A stretch of 64,000 nt of DNA from Hordeum vulgare subsp. vulgare. Taxonomy: Eukaryota > Streptophyta > Magnoliopsida > Poales > Poaceae. The position numbers and the translations under genes are program-made. The notes under the pieces were generated by a model, which was not told where the DNA came from, searched no databases, and worked only from the letters and a program-made list of their open reading frames with translations. This document shows positions 12,690 to 25,178 of this stretch, piece by piece (the first letter of the stretch is position 1; the number at the start of each line of letters is the position of its first letter). The stretch lies in NCBI RefSeq assembly GCF_904849725.1, contig NC_058519.1, forward strand, positions 27,793,874 to 27,857,873, read 5' to 3'.

Positions 12690-15600
12690 ACTCTCCTACA
12701 CTACAAGAGGATCTCGACCCGAGATCCAAGAATGAAAGGGGGAGAGGATGAGAAAGAACAAGAGGCAAAAACTTAGTCGCTTCTTTGACAAACGAGTGAA
12801 ACCAACGATCCTTGAAGGTTGCCAAGAGATGATGAATGACATGAGAAAGAAGCAAGAATTCACGGAAAATTTCGGCAGCACTTCGGTAGGAAAAGGGGAC
12901 AAAATAAATAAATTCGATAAGATGAAAGAAATAGACCATATTCACAACAAACAAGTAAATAGAGCAAGGGAACACCATGATCTTGATAGAATAACAAGAT
13001 AGACCCAAAGGAGCAGTATCACAATGCCTCCGAAACAAGAGAATATGAACTAGCTCATACGGAAGAAGAGAATGAAGAAAAAAGAATGACAACTACCATC
13101 ACAATAGAATTGAAGAGCCTCCGAATAGAGAATTGACATAGTAGTTTTAAAACCAACAACGAAAGAACCAGATAGTAGTGGGCTTATGAAAATCATCTCA
13201 ACAAATATGAGGTGACAAACAACCACTAAAAGGAAGAAGGACAGATGAAAGCAAAGATATGAAAACTTCTTACACCGAGAGGATACATTGAGAACTGGGA
13301 TTAATGACAAGCACCATGATAGCAACAATCCATAGGAAAAGCTTTAGGTGAAATCCAAACCAAGATAGCTCAATGAAGGAATCATGGGTTGAAAATAACT
13401 CAACACCATAGAATCGGTGGGTTTAATTATCTCATTCTTGAAAGAAAATCTCTTCGAGGCTCCTACACTAACAAGAAGGCTATAATGCCACCTCCAAGGA
13501 TAAAGGAAGAACAAATGCACTTGGGAATGCAAGGGAACGGATACTTGAGGTCCTCCAACAAGAATCTTGAAGAATACTTTGAGATAGAATTGAAAACTTG
13601 ATGAACCACCATGAAGGACCACCGTATACAAATGAATGATGCAAAGACATGAAGGTGGAAAGAATAAGATTATGACCTTGCGAGGATTTAGATGAAGCCT
13701 CACAAAGAGATACTTGATAGAACTTGGAACTCCAGAAAAGAAAAGATAAGAACACTTGAGAAAAGGAATTGATATCACGAGCCACTCCGGAAGAAGAATT
13801 GAAATCTCCTTGAAGAAGGAAGAACAAGAATAAGAATTATGTTATGCTCATCCTTCATCAAGTGTAATTGATGACAAGCAACGGATCTAGCATACAACTT
13901 ATTCCTCTTAAAGAGATTGAGGAGAGATATGAGCACAAGCTAGAAGAAGTCTTGAAGGAGACACCGATGATAATTGAAATAATGAGGCAACCATGAATGA
14001 ATGGAGATACAAGAGAACGAAGAGATCATGAGCCACCTGAGAGAAAAAACTAGAACACGACACTAGAATAATTGAGAGACGAACGAAGAGACAACAATTG
14101 AGACGAATTGAGGATGAAAGCTGAAAGCTGAGAACGAAGATTCTTCTAAAATGATGGCCTTCAAAGGAACGAGAAATAAAAACAACTTAGAAATGCACCG
14201 GATAGCAAGAAAGGGATTACTCATGATAGAAACAATTGAAGATGATAGCACCAAGCTGAAATGATGAATCTCCAAGAGAATGGACCAAGATTCGAGAAAA
14301 ACACTCCTTCGAATTTGCAAGCTAAGAATGATGACGAGGAACAACACCAAGAATAGCTGAGACCTCCGGAATAAAGAAGAATGCAAGATTGAGCCAAATT
14401 TGAGAATTAATTAAATGGATCTTGAAGAAAGAATATGACTGATGAAATCCATACTTACGTCATAGTTGAAAAGAATTAAGGATCTCCGGAAAAGATTAAA
14501 GAGCCAGGTAAGATCCTGGGAAAGAACCTGTGGGTTATGGGCCCACTCAAAGAAACCACCGTTAGAAAAGATTGCTAGAACGAGAGATATTGCACCGGTA
14601 TGAAGAGAACTAGATGAGGTTGAGAACCTCAAAATAATTAAAAGAATTGAAAACTCGAAACTCAGAGATATCTTCAGCACTCCGGATAGAAAAAAGAGAG
14701 GAATGAATAGCAAGATAGGCTCATATCAATCCCAACATAGGAAGAATTACAAGGATAAAAGGGATATGATGAACACGGATATCTGAATTAAATTCACCGG
14801 GTAAGAGAGAAAGAACAGATAGCGGAAGCACAATGAAAAGGAAACTCTTGGATGAAAACTGAATCACTGAGAAAAGGGCGGGAGGGTGGGGAAAAACAAA
14901 GACAACTCGGAACAGATGAGACAAACTCCGGTAAAAATTGAGAAAATGATCTGCAACATTTTGAGAGGATTGAATTCACTGAAGAGAAGCACACCAGTTG
15001 AAAAAAGAATTGATATGACGACTCCGGTTGACAAGAATTAACAAGAGAATTGATTAAGCCAAAGGATTTGCATTCTGACATAAAAAATATGAGAACACAG
15101 ATTAGGAAAGATCTGAAATCACCACTTGACATCGAAGCAACACGAATTACCACAATCAACAAAACAAAGGGATGAGGCTTACGAAACAAGCCATAAAAAA
15201 CTCATGAGAAAGATTTCCGTTCGATATTTTCGTGGACAGGATCGCACGGGCACGATTTATAGAAGCCATCAAGTGCAAGGCAGTGCACCTGACATACGAA
15301 GCGTCCCCGAGTCGTAGCAAGCTACAAGGACTCTTTAAGACACAACGTGTACCGCTGTAAGTCGACCGTGAACAAACGAATCCACTAGATGTCGAACCCC
15401 AACCTAACATCATGCATTTGTTGGAAGATTGTCCTATAAGCAACTACTTGAATTCCCACCTATGAATTCCCGAAATATCTGGTCATGCAATCTGGTACAC
15501 GGATACAAGGAGTAATAATCACTCAACTCCTATACTAACCCGTCATCTGTATCACATCCGTCAACACACGACCAGAATCTCAGACCTTCATCTACAACAG

Positions 15601-16068
15601 ACCCTCGTGATCACAACGATACAAAGTATGGCAGTACTCCCGAACAATCTGCACCAGTACTGGGGACATCGGGGTTATCTCGCCACTAATAGTATTGAAG
15701 CAATTACGAACATCCTTCGTTCTGAGATACTAAGAAATTTGAATGATAACGATGTGCTCAAGAATCCCCTGGAGCTCAACTCCCTGGAAGAAGATCAAGT
15801 CAGACAGGAGGCACCAAGACAGAACTCCGTCACATCGGCATTATATAGATTACAAAAATATCCGCGTGATCCTAAATTTTTTTGAGTGGGAAGAGAAGTA
15901 GAGTAAATTATTACGTCGAGATTCCTCACCAGAGCATAGAAGAGGAGAAAAAAGTGTCCTACTCTCCGATATATAACTAAGACTCAAATAGTTTTTCACT
16001 AGACTCGACTCGGCCAAGTTCGATCAATCAAGGGGGCTCCTAGGTCGGTCCTTGCTCTGATACCAACT
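12690..16068 (-). other. Non-coding internal domain 2 of the LARD
   Basis: Second 3379-bp internal domain, nearly identical to 4182-7560. A 1-bp deletion near 14179 shortens one minus-strand ORF that is longer in copy 1 (5400-5879), which argues that these ORFs are not under selection. The primer site is at 16054-16066. No retroviral protein domain is seen. Confidence 0.75.
16054..16066 (-). promoter_or_regulatory. Primer binding site (initiator Met-tRNA type), copy 2
   Basis: TTGGTATCAGAGC on the minus strand, two bases inside LTR3, identical to copy 1. Confidence 0.85.
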
Positions 16069-19000
16069 TGTCACGCCCAAGATGCGACCCTATCCTCAAT
16101 TTGGCACGAGGACCTCGTCAGGGATAGAAGCGCATCTCGTCGTGTCGCAAGAATGGATATTGTTACAAGTACATGTACTGAAAAGAAGAGATATATATAT
16201 AAAGAGTTGGCTTACACTCGCCGCAAGCTACACCAGAGTCACATCAGTACATTACATAACCATCAAGAGTAAGAGCAGGGTCCGACTACGGACGAAAATA
16301 AACGACAAAAGAAGAACGACGTCCATCCTTGCTCTCCCAGGCTGCGGGCCTGGAACCCATCCTAGATTGATGAAGAAGAAGAAGAAGAAGAAGAAGCAAC
16401 TCCAAATGAACAATCAACGCGCTCGCGTCATGTAACCTTTACCTGTACCTGCAACTGGTGTTGTAGTAATCTGTGAGCCACAGGGGACTCAGCAATCTCA
16501 TTTCCAAAGGTATCAAGACTAGCAAAGCTTAATGGGTGAGGCAAGGTTAAGTGGTGAGGTAGCGGCAGCGGCTAAGCATATATTTGGTGGCTAACTTACG
16601 AGTACCAGAAATAAGAGGGGGGAGATCTACGCATAACGGACGTGAACTACTGGTGATCAAATGAATGATCCTGAACACCTACCTACGTCAGACATAACCC
16701 CACCGTGTCCTCGATCGGAGAAGGAACTCACGAAAGAGACAGTCACGGTTACGCACACGGTGAGCATATTTTAATTAAGTTAACTTGAAGTTATCTAGAA
16801 CCAGTGTTAAACAAAGCTTCCACGTTGCCACATAACCGCGGGCACAGCTTTCCGAAAGATTTAACCCTGCAGGGGTGCTCCAACTAGTCCATCACAAATT
16901 ACCACAAGCCGCATAGAAATCCTCAATCATGAAGCTCGCGATCTCGTCGGATTCCCTAGTGGAAAACCTCAACTCTGAGATTACCCAAAGCATCACCGGA
17001 ATCCCGATGCACAAGATATCTCGTCAAAGGTAAAACTAATCCAGCAAGGCCGCCCGACGTGTCGACGATCCCGATAGGAGTCGCGTACCTCGTTCTCAGG
17101 ACACGACGGATGAGCGATGGTTACCACGCCAAATGCCGAGTTGCCCCGGGTAGCGTTAATAAGCTGCTCTGTTTTGGACCAACACTCATGAGGAGCACTG
17201 GCCCGGGGGTTGATTAAAATAGTCCGCGGGTGCCGGCGGGTCCCTATGCAATTTTATTAGGTGATTAGGCAAAAGTAGTACCAAAGTTGGGCCTTGCCAG
17301 ACCAGCTTTAATCTAAAACGAATTATCAAGGGGGTCCCCATAACAACCCCGATCGTGTTAGGAGCGCTCAAATATGGAACATAACACCGGTAGCCGGTAA
17401 CTAAAGGGGGCAAAGGTGGAACAAAACACCAGGCTAGAAAAGGCCGAGCCTTCCACCTTTTACCAAGTATATAGGTGCATTAAATTAAATAGCTTTTAAT
17501 ATGGTGATATAACAAGGAACCCATGTTTTGCATGGAAGCATCTGCACCTGCAACTAGCAACGCTATCAACAGGGTTAAGCAAGCAGTAACATAGCCAATC
17601 AGTGGTTTGCTAGGTCGAACAGGTTGAAGGTTTCATGGCATTGATGAGAGGCTGACATTTAACAGGTGGTAGGCAACGAGACATAAACGTCAGCATCGAG
17701 ATAACTAGCATGGCAATGATAGTAATGGTATCTGGGGAAATAATCATCTTGCCTGAGATCCCGCTTGGAAGAAGAATGCCTTCGTGAAGCAGACGAACCG
17801 ACGTAGTCGAACGGGTCCTCACAATCCGGCACGCTGCGGAGCTCTATCGAGACGAAGCAAACCGGAAACACAAATCAACACACGGAATTCACCACACGAT
17901 GCACAACACATATTATGCATGAGTTACTGGATACATGCAAGTCACGGCATGGCAAATCACACAATCAAACGCTACACATTAAGTGAAGTTCAATATGCAC
18001 GAGTTGCATATTGACGAAACTCCACGTTAAATATTTAGTTCACTCCCGGTTAGATACACAGCAATATTAAATGTGATTAAACATGGCAAGAGGTGAAGCG
18101 TAATTAAACTACTTATCTAGGCATTTTAAGTGAGGTCAGAAATGACATATAGCACCTCCAAAATGACCCCACGTGTTAATTTACAATTCTGTTCAGATCT
18201 GAACTAATGCATTTAATTGGTTGTGAAACAGCAAAAAAATAGGTTCACGTGATTCTACGCGTCTTGGCAAGCAATCTACACATAAGGAACATCTCCAACG
18301 GAGCTACGGATCAAAAGATACGGACACCGCAAGATATGATGGCATGAATGCAAAATGTGTGCAACGGCGGCTACGAGCACTTCATCACATGCAACAAGCA
18401 AGAGAAAATGAAACTGCACAAGATTCTAAGCAAGTTTCATGTAGGACACGATCAAAACGGAGCCACGGTTCGAAAACTACGAGCAAAAACAAGAAAACAC
18501 TACAGTCTGCCAAAACAGCCACATAGCAACTTCTACGCCCCACAACTACGGCTACACAACTCCGATGAGCTCAAGCAAGGCATGGCACGGAAGAGGGCAA
18601 AAAGCACTACTACAAACATCTAACAACAACTAGCGTGGCAGCAAGGAGCACTAGGAAAAGAAGACACAAAATGGCATCTCACACACTATTTCAGACTTAG
18701 TGAAAATAACACCTCAAGAAGGTGCAGTTTTCAGCCTGAAGGCATATTGACAGCAGAAAAAACCTAAGCTACAGGACTCCAAATGGCATGAAACTTAACA
18801 GCATGCTAGAGAAACACAAGGGGTACAACTAACTCCATTGGGACAACTCCAAAAGAGCTACAGATCACAAGATGCAAGCAAGACAAGACAACAACAAAAT
18901 ATAACAGATTCGAGACTTAGCAATATTTCAGCTCCTCTAAAACAGCACTATTTCTAGCAACTTGAGAGCAAGAAAACAACACCTAAACATGCATTTCTAT

Positions 19001-19648
19001 TGCAACTAAAAATACCAGGGGCTAGACAAAACATCCAAAAACAACTTCCTAGTTGACAACTAATTCAAACGAGGTACGGAATAAATCCTACGAATTAATC
19101 AAAAGGGCATCACGGCAAAATATCGTGCGAACGAACTTCCTCACACGCTAAAACTAATTGCACAGAAAAATCCATGGGATTTTTCTACCCCGGAAACATA
19201 TAAAACATGTGGGGTTTGCAATACTAAATAATGACACACAATAATGCGAGAGAATATCCTAGACACGAAAAATAATCTAGCGGCAAATCCCTACACGCAA
19301 AAATACAAATGACTGCTCTAAAATACATGCAAAATTGACCCCTAAAACACGAGCATTTAACCTACGGCATACGAGCAATTCATACACGCGAGGAAAATAA
19401 ATGCGGGCACCTACTTATGGAGACAACACGTAAATCCACGCATTAGGCACTCTAAACGGCGTCAAATAAATATGCAAGTTTCAAATTCGTACTCTACGCG
19501 CGAAACTACCACAAAACCATATAAAAAACGTCTCGATCCGATCTACGGTTAATAAGTTACGGGCGTTTAAAAATCTAACGTTTATCTGGAATTCAATTAA
19601 ATCCAGAGAAATACCCTAAAAGGAAAAAAAAACATCTATCGGGCCTAG

Positions 19649-20449
19649 ACTATGAGCGCTGGATATCTAAAATACGCTCGAGCGATAAATAGAGGTCTGG
19701 GGAGGAACCTCACCTTGGGCTTGGCCCAGGTCGGCGAGGGAGGCAGGCCGGTCAGCGCTGGATGGGCTTGCCCAAGCGGGGTAGGCTGCTGGCGGGGCCG
19801 TCGCGCTGGGCGTGGCGGCTCGCGTCCGAGGCGGCCCGAGCAGACAACGGGCGAGGCGGCGGCATCGAGGCCCAGAGGCGCTGGTGGGCCGGCCCACACG
19901 GGCGAGGAGGCGGCAGCGCCCGCACGAACTCCTCGTCCCCTCGACCAGGGATCCACGGCGGCGCTGGCAGGGCTCGACGCCGACGGGGGCTGCTGCAGCG
20001 GGCGCTAAGGCGACGGGAGGAGGCGGCGCCGGCCGGATCTGGCCAGACCTCGCCGGATCCGGCCGCCGGTGGGCGAGGCAGCAAGGCGGCGACGGGAGGA
20101 CCGGGGCCCTGGCGGCGGGGTTGCAGCGGCGAGGGCGAGCAGACTTGCACGCTCTCTGGCGAGCAGGCTGCCGGCGGCACAGGGGCGGCGCGCTCGGGAG
20201 CCGGCGCGGGATCCAGGCGGCGGGCTGGCAAGGCAAGGGCCGGCGGGGTTGCTGGCCGGCGTGGCGGCGCGGGTGAGGGAGCCATGGGGGAGGCTCGGGG
20301 TTGCAGGGGCTCAGGCACTCGGCGGCGGCCGGATGGGCCCGCGCGCGGGCTCTGGCAGGCCGGCGGCGCGGGTGGGCAGAGGCTGCTGCGGCTAGGGTTA
20401 GGGTTAGGGAGCGGATCCCGAGGAGGATTAGGGGGGCGCCCAAAATAGG
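19649..20449 (-). other. GC-rich transcribed-leader segment of LTR 3
   Basis: Equivalent of 2630-3440 with small deletions that shift the frames. The 268-codon plus ORF of the other copies is broken into 118 codons here, and other frames become the longest. This loss of frame supports a non-coding role. Confidence 0.6.
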
Positions 20450-20619
20450 CAGGGAGGGGTGCTTAAATAGGGAAAGGGGCTAGGGTGCAGGGTATCTGGG
20501 GGTTTTTCGACCCTCCGGACGCGTTCGTGCGGTCCGATCGGAGAGGCGGGTTAGGGATAGGTGGGGCACGGAAAACGAGGAGGGATTTGAGGAAGGCTGT
20601 CTAAATTGCATGGGGGGGG

Positions 20620-20627
20620 TATTTATA
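20620..20627 (-). promoter_or_regulatory. TATA box of LTR 3
   Basis: TATAAATA on the minus strand, equivalent to 3611-3618. In element orientation this is the 5' LTR, so it would be the promoter that drives the genomic transcript. Confidence 0.5.
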
Positions 20628-21815
20628 AGGAAAAGGGGGCTCGGTTAACCGGAATCGCAATCCGGATCCAACCGCGGGGTCGGATTCGGACGATTCCGAA
20701 CGCGGGTATGGGTACGCGGCCGTGTAGAGGGGATATCCGGAGACGAGAGGGAGAACGGGCGGCGCGGCACGAATTTTTAAAACACCGACAGACGTCCGAC
20801 GGTAGACCGAATACAGTGCCGCTACGGGCGATCGTTCGGATACCAGACGGTCTACGATCGTGACGAAATCCGACAGGCGGCCTCGCTATAACTAATCGCG
20901 ACCGCACGTCAAATCTCAACCCGATCAGAGAAAGTTTTCAACGCACTTTAAAAACAGGGTTTCGACGGTGCCGCGGGCGCGTGCGTGTGCGATCGGACTC
21001 AGAACGGGCAGCCACGAGAACTGGCAACAACTAACGGATGCAAGTTTTGAAAAACGGGCGGCAGCGGAGACGCCGATGCAATGCAGATGATGCACATGAT
21101 ACGATGATGATGCGACAACTGAAAATACCCACACGACGAAAACAGAAAGAAAAGGGGAAGCTTCTAGAACGTCGGCATCGGGCTGTCACAGAGGTGCCTT
21201 TGGCCCACGAGACTACGGTTCCAGAGGCTTCACCCGACGTGGAGAGGCCCGGATGGGAGACGTGGCCGGATCGTACCGAGTGGCCGGATTGGACCGAGGG
21301 TCCGGGTGGCTTAGGGGGCGGGGATGGCGGGGATGAGCTTACGGATAGTGAGGGCGATGTGCAGGTGGACGGGGCCACCGTGTACAAGCATGGTAGTACA
21401 CGTCTCCTAGTCGCGCCGGCTACCCGCGAGTAGAGGCCGGTGATTAAACCTGAAGGAGATAGGTAAGTACATTTACTCTTTTTTTAGCTTTTGCCTTCAA
21501 GTTTGTTCAAATATCTAATGCGTTGACCTTATCATACTGCAGGGGATGGGTAAACCCTCTTGGAGTCCGCAGGCCGAACTCCGTCCTTGGTGTGCTTTGC
21601 CGAACAAATTTTCCGGGGTTTGTCACGTTGCCTGGTGAGGGTGAGGTTCCTACACTAGGATTTTCCTAGGAGCACTACGAGGTTGTGCAGGCCCCGTCGG
21701 AGGAGATTATAGATGGTGTCTTGTGCCACACGAGGGTCGAGATGATGATCAAGAGCTTTTGGGTAAATTATCCTTTTACAGAATCTAAAATTAACAATAT
21801 AACTAATTATCTATT

Positions 21816-22030
21816 CTATACTTATACTAATTATAGACTCTCAAGAAATTACCATGGGACCAAGTTATTACGGTAGAGATCGATCCATATAATTTTTTTC
21901 TCTTAGTCCATATCACTAAAAACTATTTAACCGTTCAATCCATATAATTGCTCTATCAAAGCACCCTAGGATATACGTGATGAAAAACAGGCTTAATTTG
22001 CACGCAATAAACACCCAATTCAATTTCCAC
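21816..22030 (+). repeat. Direct repeat A1 in the Helitron
   Basis: About 215 bp starting ctatacttatactaatt. It is repeated at 22576-22823 in the same orientation. The second copy has about 37 extra bases after 'accac', which A1 lacks. The segment begins a few bases inside the Helitron 5' end. Confidence 0.75.
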
Positions 22031-22575
22031 ATTAAAAAAGTTCATCTGGCAAAGACACACGGTGTAACGTACATGAGATGTACTCTCACTTTAAAAAAGA
22101 GTAGCAACGGACTCTCAGCTTTTTAAATGCATGGACTCTCACCTTGGTACTCTCTCCTTAGACTGCAACACTTCTATATATAATAATCCTCATGCATGTA
22201 CATGCACGATCAATACATGTTCGGTCCAGAGCAACACAAAGTGTCCTATCCTAGCCGTTCATCGCTTTATGTGGGCAATTTTCCGGCTATCACTTTTCTC
22301 CTCACGTATGACAAAAATAGGTAGATTGTTCTTCTTCCAGACAACCGCAGTAGGCCACCGCCAGGAAGGCATGCAACACCACATGGCAATTGTGCCACCG
22401 ATCCAGCTGATCATCTCGCTTATAACTTCCTGTCGTCGAAAGATTTCATTAGCGATCATTTGAAGTTGATGTGCATGCATTAATTAATACCCAGGTCTGG
22501 TTGCATCTCCACTTAATCTCACCTGTTTTCTATTTGCTAGATTTTGTGATTTTTCATTGGATTTCCATAATCACA
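22031..22575. other. Unique filler between the Helitron direct repeats
   Basis: About 545 bp, less AT-rich than its surroundings. It has a TATA-like stretch near 22177 on plus and a 73-codon ORF on minus (22259-22480) with no known domain. It could be a captured host fragment; I cannot identify it. Confidence 0.3.
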
Positions 22576-22823
22576 CTATACTTATACTAATTATAGACTC
22601 TTAAGAAATTACCACGTTAATCAGAAATTACGAACCGTTCAACTGGTGGGACCGAGTTATTACGGTAGAGATCGACCCATATAAGATTTTTTTCTCTCAA
22701 TCCAGATCACTAAAAACTATTTAACCGTTCAATCCATATAATTGCTCTATCAAAGCACCCTAGGATATTCGTGGTAAAAAACTGGCTCTATTTGCACGCA
22801 ATAAACACCCAATTCAATTCCCA
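22576..22823 (+). repeat. Direct repeat A2 in the Helitron
   Basis: Second copy of the 5'-end-like segment at 21816. Since it begins with the same bases as the Helitron 5' end, it may be the 5' end of an older, inner Helitron. Confidence 0.7.
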
Positions 22824-23001
22824 TATGTTATATCTACATCTTTTTGAATCTGGTAGCATACGTTATGGATGATCAAAATATAAATTTATCTCAATTAATT
22901 ATACATCATAATTTCTGTATAATATATTTCTATTTCACATGAAATCTCTGCATCTTATACACAGCCGTAGCAGTAATCGATCTTTAATTAGGGTTAACTA
23001 T

Positions 23002-23380
23002 CACTACTGGAAAAACATAATTTGCTGACAGCTTTAAGCTTTGCCATCAGCAATTTCACGGGGCTGATGGCAAAGAGACTTTGCCCTCAGCCAAAATAAA
23101 TGCTGACGGCATAGGAGAGGCTGACGGCATAAAAAATCTATGTCGTCCGCTTTATCTAAGCCGTTAGCCAGCTGACGGCAAAGGACAAAAACACTGTCGG
23201 CATAGGGAGGCTGACGGCATAGGGGGCTAACCCGGTCGCACGTTCGACCAGTGCTTAACGGGGGCCGTCTTTGCCGACAGCCAGCTGAGGGCAAAGACTA
23301 ACGGCTGTCTTTGCCGACAGCTGGCTGAGGGCAAAGACTAATACCTGTCTTTACCGACAGCTGACTGAGGGCATAGCCAC
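23002..23380 (+). repeat. CACTA 1 left terminal and subterminal repeats
   Basis: The terminal CACTACTGG is followed by alternating direct and inverted copies of short words such as ctgacggcat and ctttgccgacagc. In En/Spm these subterminal repeats bind the accessory (TNPA-type) protein. Confidence 0.75.
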
Positions 23381-23396
23381 GTGCCTTATCCCCCCC

Positions 23397-23719
23397 GTGC
23401 CACGACCTAACCCCTCTTCTCTCTCTCATGTACCTCTCCCACCATGCTCTCGCGACCCGCCCTGCGCCGCCCCGCCCTGCGCCGCCCCTGCTCGCCGGCG
23501 CCGGCGCCGCCCCGCGCCCGCCCCGCCCTGCGCCGCCCCTACTCGCCGGCGCCTCCCTGCGCTCGCCCGTACTCGCTGGCGCCGCCCCGCGCCGCCCCTA
23601 CTCGCCTCTGCCCCCGCGCCCGCCCCTACCCGCCTCTGCCCCCCGCCGCCCCTACTCGCCTCTGCCCCGCGCCAACCCCGCCCCGCCGCCGCCCCGCGCT
23701 AGCCCCGCCCGGCTCGCCG
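23397..23719 (+). other. GC-rich leader exon of the CACTA 1 transposase transcript
   Basis: A cgccgccccgccctg-type low-complexity block, open in all three plus frames for 100-109 codons of Pro/Ala/Arg. It ends at a good splice donor (gccg|gtgagg at 23720). I infer a 5' leader exon spliced to the transposase exon at about 25176 (acceptor tgccag). It is unlikely to encode a protein. Confidence 0.45.
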
Positions 23720-24804
23720 GTGAGGTCCTCCTCCCCCTTTTTTTTGTTTTTTAGTTTATTTTTTCTATGTTAGGGCCTCTTAGATTTACAGGATCGCAAA
23801 AACATGGGAATAGGAAAAATGTAGAAAAACTGTCGGAACTAGTGATTTGGCAGTCGTTGCATGCTTAGGAAAATACATGTTTTGTTGGTGTGGAAGTCGT
23901 TGCATGCTTAGGAAAATACTTTGTAGGTTGCAACTATTTAAGAATAGAAAAGGGTTGCATGCATAGAAAATATATTTAGTGGGATTGTAGATTAATTATG
24001 TAAGCATTGCATGCTTAGTAAAAATACTTTGTGGGTTGCAACTATTTAAGAAAAGAAGATGCATGTGTAAAACCGAGGATTGAAAAACAGAGGAAAAGTA
24101 CATGAATATGAAACAAATGAAACGTTTGAAATGGAGCGATTAGTTAGATCCTATGGAATTTGCATTCCTGCGTTTTTCCTATGAAAAATCCTTCAAATCA
24201 AAGGAGGCCTTAGTTAGATATGTTAGTAGTGGATTTTTAGTTAAATTTAGTTAGCAATTACTTAGTGGTAGATTTTTAGTTAGATTTAGTTAGCAATACA
24301 CGTTAGTACATGTAAGTATTAGTTAGCTAGCTGTTAGTATTAGTCAGCTAGCTGTTAGTATTAGTTAGCTAGCTGTTAGCAATAGAAAGAAAATAATAAG
24401 AAGAAAAGAAATAGAAGAAGAGAAGAGTAACAAAACTTGAATAATAAATTATTAATAATAAATTTTAGTATTAGTTAGCTTAATTACCGCGAGTGCGTAT
24501 TTGTGTTGATTGAGTGCATTTAAATGTGCAGTAGCTTCTCCGCGAGGGATTGGTTTTCGACGACCTCCCCTGCATTCGAAAGTGAGCACATTTGTTAACT
24601 CCTCCTCCACCCCCTTTATTTTGCTCTGTTCCGGCCTTCGTGCTGATGACACTATCTAGCTAGGTATTTTTAGTATTAAAATGCAAAGGTGTTGCATAAC
24701 CAATATGCGTCTCCCGTTCGAAAGGGTTCCTGTCATAAATATGCATGCATTTGCATATTTATAACGTTGATTCTTTCGAATTGTCCAACATTATCCATGG
24801 ACAG
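23720..24804 (+). other. Probable leader intron of CACTA 1 with short tandem repeats
   Basis: AT-rich and gene-free. It contains repeated 'gttgcatgcttag' words (23858-24020), a two-copy segment of about 40 bp around 'gatttttagttagatttag' (24209-24298) and a three-copy 21-mer around 'ttagctagctgttag' (24317-24380). It is likely the long leader intron between the donor at 23720 and the acceptor at about 25175. Confidence 0.45.
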
Positions 24805-25015
24805 CCCGGGTATGTGTAGATTGGGTCGTTTCCCACGCTTTGCTCCGGATCCCATGCAGAGTTTCGATAGCTCCTCCTTGTTGTTCTCCAGGTACACATC
24901 CTCTCGATTAATTGCCGAGACGTGTATCAGGAGAACAACGGGGAGGTGCTGCCGAAATTTTGCATTGGGTCGGGAGCAGAGCATGGGGAAATGACCCAAT
25001 CTACACATACTCGGG
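24805..25015 (+). repeat. 211-bp fold-back (inverted repeat) upstream of TNP2
   Basis: The left arm begins cccgggtatgtgtagattgg and the right arm ends with the complement (ccaatctacacatactcggg). The arms are about 90 bp each with scattered mismatches. The tip is a small stem tctcg/cgaga (24902-24920) with a 9-nt loop. A transcript through here would form a long hairpin. Grass CACTA elements are known to host small-RNA hairpins (rice miR820 is one), but I do not recognise this one as that. Confidence 0.7.
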
Positions 25016-25178
25016 TGGGATTAGGACCCATCTTTACCTAGTAGCTGATAGGTGTGCATGCGGTGCATCCCAATGTATTAACCATGATTAAAAAATGGCC
25101 ATAATTAATTTAGCATACTTGATGAATTGATAATTTATATTGTTTTATATGTGGATACTATGTAGCTAGCTTGCCAGA

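Larger units (their letters stand above)
1..21190 (-). mobile_element. Sukkula-like LARD in a three-LTR, two-internal-domain array
   Basis: The sequence from 1 recurs at 8508 and again at 17018, giving repeat units of 8507 and 8510 bp. The repeat resolves into LTRs of about 5.12 kb (7561-12689, 16069-21190, and a truncated first copy 1-4181) separated by two internal domains of exactly 3379 bp (4182-7560 and 12690-16068). A tRNA-Met-type primer site abuts the left edge of LTR2 and of LTR3 and reads on the minus strand, so the element is minus-oriented. No gag or pol domain is present. Long LTRs with a short non-coding internal domain match the LARD/Sukkula class of barley and wheat; the exact family name is from memory. 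The right end abuts an exon of CACTA 2, implying insertion there. The left end is outside the window, so the target duplication cannot be checked. Confidence 0.85.
16069..21190 (-). repeat. LTR 3 (5' LTR in element sense) of the Sukkula-like array
   Basis: A complete 5122-bp LTR from tgtcacgccc to gggctgtcaca. By eye it carries about 35 differences from LTR1/LTR2, including an 11-bp deletion near 20339 in the GC-rich island and a changed patch near 19589. It is therefore older relative to the other two than they are to each other. Its right edge abuts CACTA 2 coding sequence. GC-rich island at 19649-20449, TATA motif at 20620. Confidence 0.85.

Noticed and set aside
22259..22480. 73-codon minus ORF in the Helitron filler as a captured gene
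   Set aside because: No domain or splice context. Could be chance, so I left it as unexplained filler.
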